Below, piece by piece: positions 1 to 6,310 of a stretch of 22,406 nt of DNA. The notes under the pieces were generated by a model that made no database searches, had not been told where the DNA came from, and was given only the letters and a program-made list of their open reading frames with translations. The position numbers and the translations under genes are program-made. Source of the stretch: JANNAV01 sp031384695 (GTDB lineage: Bacteria > Pseudomonadota > Alphaproteobacteria > Rhodobacterales > Rhodobacteraceae). Numbering within the stretch: position 1 is the stretch's first letter; every line of letters begins with the position of its first letter. Location: positions 1 to 22,406 of the forward strand of contig JANNAV010000209.1 in assembly GCA_031384695.1 (NCBI GenBank), read 5' to 3'.

Positions 1-2
1 GG

Positions 3-764
3 GAACTGGAACTGCAGACACAGATGCATGGCCATACTGTCGACCAGCTTCTCGGAGTCTGTAACCACTACGTCGCGCGCGGCTTTACCGGGCTCAAACT
101 GAAGATCGGGTCTCAGCTGCGCCAGCATGGATATTCCAAGATGTTGTTCGATGCCGATGCGGACAAGGTCGCCGGCGTAATGGCTCAACTGCCTCATCAC
201 ATCCAGGTCGATGTCGACGCGAACCAAGGCATCATGAATGCAAAAATGGCTGTCGCCATGTTCGAGCGCGTGCGCCGGGAAGCGTTCCATCCGAACATGG
301 CGATCGAACAGCCTCTGCACCACCTTGACCTGAAGGGTCACGCGCAAATCCGCAAGATGCTGCCGTTCCCTGTCGTCCTCGACGAAGCCGTCACCTCGCC
401 GACGGCGATGCTTCAGATTGTCCGAATGGAAGCAGCCGACCGTATCGTTCTCAAACCCAACCGCGTCGGTGGCCTGTGGCCTGCACGGCGCATTATAGAC
501 ATATGCGAAGCCAACGGCATCGGTGTCAGCCTCGATACCATGCCCTTCACATTGTTGGGCGACACAATGCTTTGCCACCTGGGGGCGACCATCAAACGTC
601 ATTTCCCGCTCGATGCCCAAGGCCACACATTCTTCGCCGGCTCGCCCTTCAGTGGCGGTGTCAAGATAGATAATGGCCGTGCGCATCTCGGCGACGCCCC
701 GGGGTTCGGCGTCGCAGTTGACCCAGCGCTGCTGGCAGCGGCCTCTCTTCAGGCGGTATATTGA
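3..764 (+). CDS. Enolase-superfamily (mandelate racemase/muconate lactonizing enzyme type) protein, 5' end outside window
   Basis: The frame is open from the first bases of the window, so the N-terminal capping region is missing; family members are about 360-390 residues and about 254 are visible. Counting from the ATG at position 24, the barrel carries the superfamily signatures: K-x-K at residues 25-27 (LKLKIG), metal-binding acids at D65 (VDVDAN), E95 (AIEQP) and D120 (VLDEAV), a lysine at 144 (VLKPNRVGG), and a late aspartate at 171 (SLDTMPF). These enzymes abstract the proton alpha to a carboxylate using Mg2+. The KxK plus second-lysine pattern is typical of the MLE-like and hydroxyproline dehydratase/epimerase-like branches, but the substrate cannot be read from this fragment. 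No partner gene is visible downstream, where the decayed element begins. Superfamily call is firm; exact activity unknown. Confidence 0.85.
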   Translation, partial: ELELQTQMHGHTVDQLLGVCNHYVARGFTGLKLKIGSQLRQHGYSKMLFDADADKVAGVMAQLPHHIQVDVDANQGIMNAKMAVAMFERVRREAFHPNMAIEQPLHHLDLKGHAQIRKMLPFPVVLDEAVTSPTAMLQIVRMEAADRIVLKPNRVGGLWPARRIIDICEANGIGVSLDTMPFTLLGDTMLCHLGATIKRHFPLDAQGHTFFAGSPFSGGVKIDNGRAHLGDAPGFGVAVDPALLAAASLQAVY

Positions 765-864
765 CGCGCTTGCCAAGTGCGAAGTCGACGACTTTCAACA
801 AGCCAAACTCCCGTTTTGAACGAGGGACGACCGGGGGGCAGGTCCGAGCCAGGCGGCGCAAAGG

Positions 865-884
865 CGGGTCAACAATAGGTCAAC
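865..884 (+). repeat. 20-bp direct repeat, copy 1 (two GGTCAAC units 11 bp apart)
   Basis: CGGGTCAACAATAGGTCAAC occurs here and again, perfectly, at 1136-1155 in the same orientation. Each copy contains GGTCAAC twice (867-873 and 878-884), one helical turn apart. Paired short direct repeats on both sides of a tRNA-derived core resemble arm-type binding sites of tyrosine recombinases, but no integrase gene is in the window. Confidence 0.8.
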
Positions 885-968
885 CTGTTTAACTACTTTG
901 GTCCCCGCTTGAAGCCGTCCGGTGCGGTTGGCTGCAGCAAAGTGCGGTTAGAAAGCGTTGTTAGTTCA

Positions 969-988
969 CAGGGTTATAGCATAACCTG
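969..988. repeat. Imperfect inverted repeat CAGG(G)TTAT / ATAACCTG
   Basis: CAGGGTTAT and ATAACCTG form an 8-bp inverted repeat with one extra G and an AGC centre. The right arm, ATAACCTG, also occurs at 1030-1037, inside the tRNA-fMet remnant, so this may be a related recombinase core site or second tRNA-derived scrap. Confidence 0.45.
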
Positions 989-1023
989 TTGAAATCAAAG
1001 GATGGGCGTTCGCCCGAGAGAAG

Positions 1024-1071
1024 CGGCTTATAACCTGAAGGTTACAGGTTCAAATCCTGACCCCGCAACCA
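1024..1071 (+). pseudogene. Degenerate 3' fragment of tRNA-fMet (possible att site)
   Basis: The sequence matches the 3' half of a bacterial initiator tRNA: anticodon loop, a GAAGGT-like variable region, T-loop TTCAAAT, acceptor strand ending CCCCGCA, then ACCA. The loop reads CTTATAA where initiator tRNA has CTCATAA, so the CAT anticodon is destroyed. The anticodon stem does not pair, the base of the T stem is an A-A mismatch, and no TGCGGGG/CGCGGGG 5' half lies upstream. It therefore cannot be a functional tRNA. A 3' tRNA piece with an encoded CCA is what an integrated element typically leaves or carries as an attachment site. The alternative is a scrap of an rRNA operon end, where tRNA-fMet often sits in this bacterial group. 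Confidence 0.7.
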
Positions 1072-1135
1072 AAAATAACAACGATATCAATGCCCTGCAA
1101 GAGAAATCTTATGGGGTATTTGCATGCCGCCAGCC

Positions 1136-1155
1136 CGGGTCAACAATAGGTCAAC
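1136..1155 (+). repeat. 20-bp direct repeat, copy 2
   Basis: Identical to 865-884, with GGTCAAC at 1138-1144 and 1149-1155. The two copies are 271 bp apart and bracket the tRNA-fMet fragment. Flanking bases differ, so the identity stops at the repeat borders. Confidence 0.8.
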
Positions 1156-1265
1156 AAAATCGACCAAGTTGCGACGGCGGCGCGTTTGCCAAGACCATAC
1201 AGGTTGCGCGCCCCTCACCCGTAAGCGTCCGGTCTCCCTGCTCTGCCGCGGATAGAGTGGGTCGA

Positions 1266-1295
1266 GTAGTGTCCGCTTTGGATAGCGGACACTAC
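1266..1295. repeat. Perfect 12-bp inverted repeat (hairpin)
   Basis: GTAGTGTCCGCT at 1266-1277 and AGCGGACACTAC at 1284-1295 pair perfectly around the 6-base loop TTGGAT. It is not followed by a T-run on either strand, so it is not a typical intrinsic terminator. It lies about 70 bases beyond the truncated 3' end of the restriction pseudogene. It could be an operator, abutted ends of a mobile element, or a recombination scar. Confidence 0.75.
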
Positions 1296-1361
1296 GGGGT
1301 TTTGGGTGACGCGGCAAACGATGCGACTTTGGTCTAACGAGGAGAAGCGGTCGACCTGTCT

Positions 1362-2420
1362 TCAGACGACGGCACCGGAGGTATCAACCACCGTCTCGCC
1401 CTCTTTCGGGTTCATCATCTTGACGCACATGTCGATCACCCAGCGGGGCGTGAAATACTGACCCTTCTCGCGCTTCGAGGATTTCGAGATCAGATATTCA
1501 AAGGCGTCGTCGATCACGTCGAGGTTGGAGTTGAACAGCTTCCATTCTTCCAGCGACCCGACGCAGACTTGCAGGTGGTCAGGCGACAAGCGAATGCGTT
1601 CATCATCAAGGAAAACGCCGGGCCATTTCTTCTTGGCGTCGTCGAAAAGGTTCTGGATGGCAACCTTGAGCTGCGCTGCGGTGTTCTGGTTGCGGAACCG
1701 CAATGCGTTTCCCAGCCGATGCGAGTTCATTTCGTCATATAGCTTGGTGAAGATCAGCTTGAAGACTTCCTCAAACACATCGACCCCAGCATTGGCCAGC
1801 ACTTCGTCTTCCATGTCTTCGATCAGGTCACGCAGGGACCAGGCAAACTTGCCCTCCTTCACACGCTCTTCCTCAAGGTCGATCAGGGTCTGGATCGTCC
1901 AGGGCTGGTCCACGACTTGTTCGATGGTCCGATCAGCACGGGGCAGTTCGTGGATGGGCATGAAGTAGTTGGGGTTCTTGCGGTGCGAGACCTCGGCCAG
2001 AATGCCATCGCTCCACAACGCAAGGGGTGCCCCGGTCGCGTGGGCATAAGACCGAAGCTGCTCCTTGCCGTCTGTATACTTGGCCTGCTTCACCTCAACG
2101 ATGACTTAGGGAACGGTCGGGCGGCCGGCGTCAAATACCACGATATCGGCCCGCTTGGAACTGTCGCGTCCGAAGGTGATCGGGTATTCGATGACGATGC
2201 GCGACCGGGCATAGCCCAGCTTGCCGATCAGGCGGGCAAGCCAGAGTTGGCGGGTCCGTTCCTCGGGCTTGAGTTGCACTTCCTTGTCGCGGACGAGGCA
2301 GGTGACATAGGGCACCTGCTTGCCCCGACTGTCGCGTATGACCACACGTGCATCGAGGGCCTGCGCCTCATCTTCGGAAAACAAAACGAACTCGCTAAAT
2401 TCTGCCGCGATCTTGTTCAT
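1362..2420 (-). pseudogene. Broken restriction gene: HsdR-N-type nuclease domain fused to N6-adenine DNA methyltransferase
   Basis: Translation from an ATG at 2418-2420 gives about 104 residues resembling the N-terminal nuclease domain of type I restriction subunits (HSDR_N), including ADIVVFD. An in-frame TAA follows at 2106-2108. The same frame then continues without a shift as VIVEVKQAKYTDGKEQL, completing the D...ExK pattern of a PD-(D/E)xK nuclease, then about 240 residues reaching KGQYFTPRWVID, a hallmark just before SAM-binding motif I of N6-adenine methylases. Motif I starts as VVDT and collapses into SGAVV-stop, so the catalytic part of the methylase is missing. The stop splits the nuclease active site and the 3' end is truncated. 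An intact protein would be a nuclease-methylase fusion of the type IIG/ISP kind. No specificity subunit is visible. An upstream in-frame start at 2549 exists, but the Lys-rich extension is not domain-like. Confidence 0.8.
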
Positions 2421-2910
2421 CGGAAACGACCCACCCTTGTTGCGCAACGATCCACCACAGCGCGGGTGTCCGGCCTTGTTTTTCTTCTTTCTAGCCTTTG
2501 GGTTGCACCCATCACAAGGCGCGATTTCGTTGCCACTGAACCGCAGCAAAGAAAAGAATCACGCTGTCGGCATCTGCCTACAGGAGCAATCCCGACGCCG
2601 TGCCGCTAATCGCCCTGACGTAGCGGCCACAGAGGGCCAGAAAGGCATTGGCGATCGGTAGGAGCTGGATCCATGCTGTTGATTCACATAAATTTTCGCT
2701 GGTTGAACTGTTTGTTGATCCGCTACCCTTACCGCTACCAGTTCTACGAAAGCACAAGGTTTGGCATCGTGGCGGGGCTTCGGGGGGGGAGGGAGCATGA
2801 CACCCGAGGCGCAGCAGGAACAACGTTGGCATTGCAGAGCGCTTGATTTCAAATTGTAAAGATCATGGAGCAGAGCCCTAAGGCACCCGATCAATCATAC
2901 AATATGGAAA
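2421..2910. other. Gene-free stretch inside the decayed element
   Basis: I recognise no gene here. Short open frames on both strands (for example 2559-2894 and 2578-2832 on minus) have no recognisable domain and read as low-information sequence. Base composition around 2660-2760 looks less GC-rich than the flanking chromosome, consistent with foreign origin. The segment would contain the promoter of the broken restriction gene. Confidence 0.5.
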
Positions 2911-3355
2911 GTGACGAACCTCAAACGGGAACTTGCGACGACCCCCGGCAACCCTGCGTGGAGGCCCGGCGGTCCTTCCCCAAACCCAGCAGGCAGACCC
3001 AAAGGGATCGTGGACAAGCGGGGCAAGGTGGCACAAGCGTTGCGTGAGGAAGGCGTAGAAGTCCGCCCGAGTCGTGCTTGATGCAGCGCTGGCTGGCGAC
3101 ATGCGGGCAGCCGGTCTGGTGTTGAACCGGATTACTCCAACTCTTCGCGCCCAATCCGATATGGTAAAGTTCAGCTTCGACGCCTCACAGCCCATCGCGC
3201 GGCAAATTGAACAGGTGCTTGGAGCAGTCGCAGCAGGGGAGGTGCCGCCCGACATTGGGCAGCAGATCATCGCATCCATCGGTACGCTTGCCAATGTGCG
3301 AGCGACCGAGGAATTGGAGCGACACATAATCGAATTGGAGGCAAAGACGGTATGA
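2911..3355 (+). pseudogene. Frameshifted phage-type DUF5681 protein
   Basis: In one frame, from about the GTG at 2911, the translation reaches NPAGRPKGIVDKRGKVAQAL, the N-terminal signature of DUF5681 proteins found in prophages near terminase genes, then hits TGA at 3079-3081. A second frame continues the expected C-terminal part: VVLDAALAGDM, LNRITPTLRAQSD, then a Leu/Ala-rich helical tail ending ELERHIIELEAKTV at 3355. The two parts join near 3060-3066 with a one-base frame change, so an ancestral gene has been disrupted by an indel. DUF5681 members are DNA-packaging-associated by context only; biochemical role unknown. The next ORF overlaps its stop (ATGA at 3352-3355). Confidence 0.7.
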
Positions 3356-3453
3356 GGGTCTTCCTCAACAGCCGACGCCTGCATCCTTTGTCGTCGCTGA
3401 CGCGGGGGATCAGGGCGTTGAGTTACCGAACCGGGAAACAGGCGCATGACCAC

Positions 3454-3696
3454 ATGACAAGCATTCGCTCTATGCTGGCAAGAGTGCAGCGACTTGAATC
3501 TAAGGGTACAACGGATCGCCCTTCCTCAATCGAGGCTGGCTTTGGTAGCTTGGCTGCGTTCGAGGAGCACGTGAACGCCAAGATTGCTGAGGGAAGGCTG
3601 GACCAGATCGAGATGCCGCTGGTGATAGTCGCTATTAGGCGCTGGCATGCTGACGGGGTCTGGCGAAATCAAGGACGAGCTTCCGTCCGTCGGTGA
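3454..3696 (+). CDS. Small phage-associated hypothetical protein
   Basis: About 80 residues beginning MTSIRSMLARVQRLES and containing a GSLAAFEEHVNAKI segment and PLVIVAIRRWHADGVW. Short proteins of this kind, with an N-terminal helix carrying ARVQRLE and a Trp-containing tail, commonly follow DUF5681 in prophages; this is from memory of family context, not a search. The frame is open upstream to an ATG at 3352 that overlaps the previous stop, but the 34 extra residues look non-homologous. I therefore prefer the ATG at 3454, although its ribosome site is weak. The last residues (RNQGRASVRR) may be out of family, so the gene may be damaged at its 3' end. Function unknown. Confidence 0.5.
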   Translation: MTSIRSMLARVQRLESKGTTDRPSSIEAGFGSLAAFEEHVNAKIAEGRLDQIEMPLVIVAIRRWHADGVWRNQGRASVRR

Positions 3697-3841
3697 TAAC
3701 ATAGACGGCTGTTGGGAGCGCCAAACCACAATACACTGGAGAGTGTAGGCACCGTATCTCTTTGTCAGCGCATTCAAGCGTGGTGATTCTGCAACAGCCC
3801 GGATGGACGGAAAGAACAGCTTATGATGTGCTTATCAGTGA

Positions 3842-3852
3842 GATTCGAACCT
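3842..3852. repeat. 11-bp copy of the tRNA-Pro T-arm (possible attachment-site remnant)
   Basis: GATTCGAACCT here is identical to 3919-3929 in the T arm of the tRNA-Pro gene and in the same orientation, 77 bp apart. It lies on the 3' side of the tRNA, where integrated elements insert. Eleven bases of a highly conserved tRNA motif is weak evidence by itself. Confidence 0.4.
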
Positions 3853-3903
3853 AAAAAACCATCGCGCGCCACGATGTAAAATATTGTTTTAATTGCGGGA
3901 ATT

Positions 3904-3980
3904 TGGTCGGAGCGAGAGGATTCGAACCTCCGACCCCCTGCTCCCGAAGCAGGTGCGCTACCAGGCTGCGCTACGCTCCG
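3904..3980 (-). tRNA. tRNA-Pro (anticodon CGG)
   Basis: The minus strand reads CGGAGCGTAGCGCAGCCTGG at its 5' end. An anticodon stem of CCTGC/GCAGG closes the loop TTCGGGA (anticodon CGG), followed by a T arm with TTCGAAT, the acceptor strand CGCTCCG, discriminator A and an encoded CCA. The acceptor stem CGGAGCG/CGCTCCG pairs fully. The length is 77 nt, as for other bacterial tRNA-Pro genes. The decayed element lies immediately on its 3' side, so it may have served as an integration site. Confidence 0.96.
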
Positions 3981-3992
3981 ACCGATGTGGCG

Positions 3993-4021
3993 GGGGTAGC
4001 GCGTCGGGCGCGGTATTGCAA
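3993..4021 (-). promoter_or_regulatory. Candidate promoter for tRNA-Pro
   Basis: On the minus strand TTGCAA (4016-4021) is followed after exactly 17 bases by TACCCC (3993-3998), ending 12 bases before the mature tRNA 5' end at 3980. The spacing fits a sigma-70-type stable RNA promoter of an alphaproteobacterium; the -10 is GC-rich. Confidence 0.4.
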
Positions 4022-4034
4022 GGGGGCAGCGCGG

Positions 4035-5021
4035 CTATTCCGGCGCGTCGGCCTTGTGGGTGCGGCGGCGTTCGAACAGGCGCAGCCAGGTGCTGATACG
4101 CGGCACGGTGCCGGTATCGAGCCGCGAGCGGGTTGCCAGCACCGGGCGGTTTTCCGACACCCGGGGGGTGCCTTCGCGCAGCACGATGTAGATGCCCGAG
4201 GCGATGATCACGGCGGTGCCGGTGGCGGTATAGCTGTCGATCTCTTCGCCGAACACGAAATGGCCGAAGATCGCGGCCCAGATGATCTGGGAATACTGCA
4301 TCGGGGCCACGATGATCGCCGGTGCCGCCCGGTAGGCCGCGATGACCAGCGCCGCACCGCCAAGACCAAGCGCTGCCATCACCGCGAGCAACCCCAGGTG
4401 CGCCAGCGGCATCGGCACATAGACGAAGGGCATCGCCAGCCCCATGGTGAACACGCTGGCCACCATCGGATAGAGCATCAGCACCGCCGAGCGTTCATCA
4501 TTACCGATCTTGCGCACGATCACCGAACTGGTGGCACCGCAGATCGCCGCCCCAAGTGCTGCGATATGGCCCAGTTGCAGATCAACCTGACCGGGGCGCA
4601 GCACGATCATCACCCCCAGCAGCCCGACCACGATCGCAGCCCCCCGCCGCGCGCCGATCTTTTCACCCAGGATCGGGATCGCCATCAGGGTGATCAGCAC
4701 CGGCATGGCAAAGAAGATCGCATAGCATTGCGCCAGCGGCAGTTTGGAAAAGGCATAGAACGCGCCAAGCCCGGTCAGCACCGACACCACGGTGCGCAGC
4801 AGCGTCCACCAGCCATGCCGGGGGATCAGGTTGCCATCGGTCCGGTCGGTCAGCAGCAGGATGGTGATCAGCGGAAAGCCCAGCAGGCCGGAAAAGAAGA
4901 TGATCTGGAACGCGGAATAGCTTTCGCCCAGAAACTTCACCACCACATCATGGCTGGCATAAAGCGCGAAGGCGGCAAGCGACAGCAGCGCGCCGCGCAG
5001 ATTGGATTGAACGACGGGCAT
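4035..5021 (-). CDS. EamA/DMT-family transporter (paralog 1)
   Basis: 328 residues from the ATG at 5019-5021 (MPVVQSNLRGALLSL); longer open frame upstream lacks membrane character. The protein is almost entirely hydrophobic, with about ten predicted membrane segments arranged as two EamA halves. Family-like patches are LPLAQCYAIFFAMP with PILGEKIG in the first half, and APMQYSQIIWAAIFGHFVFGE in the second. EamA drug/metabolite transporters usually export amino acids or other small metabolites across the inner membrane; the substrate cannot be inferred. The tail after the last membrane segment (about residues 285-328) is a charged, Arg-rich cytoplasmic extension absent from its neighbour. It lies 96 bases downstream of paralog 2 and was probably formed by tandem duplication. 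Confidence 0.88.
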   Translation of the reverse strand: MPVVQSNLRGALLSLAAFALYASHDVVVKFLGESYSAFQIIFFSGLLGFPLITILLLTDRTDGNLIPRHGWWTLLRTVVSVLTGLGAFYAFSKLPLAQCYAIFFAMPVLITLMAIPILGEKIGARRGAAIVVGLLGVMIVLRPGQVDLQLGHIAALGAAICGATSSVIVRKIGNDERSAVLMLYPMVASVFTMGLAMPFVYVPMPLAHLGLLAVMAALGLGGAALVIAAYRAAPAIIVAPMQYSQIIWAAIFGHFVFGEEIDSYTATGTAVIIASGIYIVLREGTPRVSENRPVLATRSRLDTGTVPRISTWLRLFERRRTHKADAPE

Positions 5022-5117
5022 GGTTTGGGGACCAGACGGGAATGGGGCGGCAAGGCGCGCCGCGGGATGCGACCTTTTGCCACCAAGGCCGCGCCGCTGC
5101 AAGGGCCGGGCGCGGCT

Positions 5118-5978
5118 TTACGCTGGGTTGTCCTGCCGCATCACGATGGCGATGCCGGCGGCGATGATCAGCAGGGTGCCAAGCAGGGTATGGCCGCTCA
5201 TCCGCTCGCCAAACAGCAGCGCGCCCATGATCGCGGCCCAGATGATCTGCGAGTATTGCATCGGCGCCACCACCACTCCGGGGGCGCGGCGGTAGGCGGC
5301 GATGACCAGAAAATAGCCGATGAAGGTGGTCAGCGACATGAAGCCGGTGCGCCCCAGATCGGCCAGCGGCATCGGCAGATAGACCCATGGCAGCACCAGT
5401 GCCGCCACCGCTGTTTGCAGCATCAGCGGGTAAAGGATCAGCACCGCGGTGCGCTCGGCGCTGCCGGTCTTGCGCATGATGACATAGTTGCAGGCCCCCG
5501 ACAGCGACCCCAGCAGCGCCGCGCCGTGCCCCCATTGCAGCGTGGCGCCACCGGGATCAAGCGCGATGATCACGCCCGCCAGACCCACCAGAATGGCCAG
5601 CCCGCGCAGGGGGTCGATCTTTTCGCCCAGAACCGGCACCGACAATAGGGCGATGAAGATCGGCATGGTGAAGAAGATCGCATAGCATTGCGCCAGCGGC
5701 AGGCTGGTGAAGGCATAGGTGCCGAAGATGGTGTTCGCCAGTACAAAACCGCAGCGCAGCGCCATCAGGCGGGGCTGGCGGGGCCGCAAGCCGGCATCGG
5801 CGGGGCCTGCCATCGCGAAAAGCACGGTGATCGGCACGCTGAGGATGCCCGCGAAAAAGATGATCTGGAACGAATTATAGCCTGCGCCGAGGAATTTGAT
5901 CGTGATGTCGGTGCAGGCGAACATCCCCATGCCGAGAAAGCCCAGCAAAGCGCCGCGCAGGTTGGATTGAGGCGTCAT
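5118..5978 (-). CDS. EamA/DMT-family transporter (paralog 2)
   Basis: 286 residues starting MTPQSNLRGALLGFLGM at the ATG 5976-5978. It has about ten membrane segments in two EamA repeats. It shares collinear blocks with the next gene: SNLRGALL at the N-terminus, SFQIIFF versus AFQIIFF, LPLAQCYAIFF, VLGEKI versus ILGEKI, and APMQYSQIIWAAI near the C-terminus. It ends shortly after the last membrane helix (VMRQDNPA) and lacks the basic tail of paralog 1. Both genes read on the minus strand and are probably cotranscribed. Inner-membrane metabolite exporter by family; substrate unknown. Confidence 0.9.
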   Translation of the reverse strand: MTPQSNLRGALLGFLGMGMFACTDITIKFLGAGYNSFQIIFFAGILSVPITVLFAMAGPADAGLRPRQPRLMALRCGFVLANTIFGTYAFTSLPLAQCYAIFFTMPIFIALLSVPVLGEKIDPLRGLAILVGLAGVIIALDPGGATLQWGHGAALLGSLSGACNYVIMRKTGSAERTAVLILYPLMLQTAVAALVLPWVYLPMPLADLGRTGFMSLTTFIGYFLVIAAYRRAPGVVVAPMQYSQIIWAAIMGALLFGERMSGHTLLGTLLIIAAGIAIVMRQDNPA

Positions 5979-6310
5979 GCGGCGGGTCCGGAGGGTTCAG
6001 GGCGTGGAAGTTGCGGTAAGGGTTTGGCCCGGATAGCGGTGCGGCGCAAGGGTGTGGCGCGGGGTTCGGTGGATAAATCCGGGGTGGAACCTTGTTGGGG
6101 CAGAAATCGGCTTTTTGGGTTCTGCGCCCGAACCGTCTGGAAACTCTCGGGGAGAGAGTTTGCCCGGGTTCGGTGCTCGTTAGAGCGGAGGCCGTTGGCG
6201 CAAGGGGTATTCCGCAATCGGGTTGGTTGGGCAAATCAAATCCGGCAAGAAACAGACAGGCAGGGGCGCGTTTCCGGACGGTTCGGGCGTGCGACCCGGT
6301 GTTTCTCGGA
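5979..6310. other. Intergenic region between the CAP/RTX gene and the EamA pair
   Basis: No gene is recognised in these 332 bases. It should carry the promoter of the EamA genes and the 3' untranslated region of the CAP/RTX gene, both minus strand. The only clear structure is a perfect inverted repeat, AAACTCTC (6141-6148) and GAGAGTTT (6154-6161), around a 5-base loop. It has no following T-run on the minus strand, so it is not a standard terminator; it could be an operator. Confidence 0.6.
6141..6161. repeat. Perfect 8-bp inverted repeat with 5-base loop
   Basis: AAACTCTC-GGGGA-GAGAGTTT. It sits about 160 bases upstream of the EamA paralog 2 start and 150 bases past the CAP/RTX stop. Without a poly-T tract it is better viewed as a possible regulator-binding site or RNA hairpin. 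Confidence 0.55.

Larger units (their letters stand above)
765..1361. other. Gene-free segment at the edge of a decayed integrated element
   Basis: I see no credible protein gene in this stretch of about 600 bases. It contains a 20-bp direct repeat at 865-884 and 1136-1155, an imperfect inverted repeat at 969-988, a degenerate tRNA-fMet 3' fragment at about 1024-1071, and a perfect hairpin at 1266-1295. A 111-codon open frame at 1002-1337 runs through the tRNA fragment and has no protein-like character. The combination looks like an old recombination boundary between the enolase-superfamily gene and the broken restriction gene. Confidence 0.6.

Noticed and set aside
1024..1071. A functional tRNA gene
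   Set aside because: The 5' half is missing, the anticodon stem does not pair and the CAT anticodon is changed to a TAT-like loop.
1002..1337. A 111-codon plus-strand open frame over the tRNA fragment
   Set aside because: It spans the tRNA remnant, a direct repeat and the hairpin, and has no domain-like sequence.
3903..5648. A 581-codon plus-strand open frame antisense to the EamA genes
   Set aside because: It starts inside the tRNA-Pro gene and encodes a His/Gln/Arg-rich product of the kind produced by antisense reading of GC-rich membrane-protein genes.
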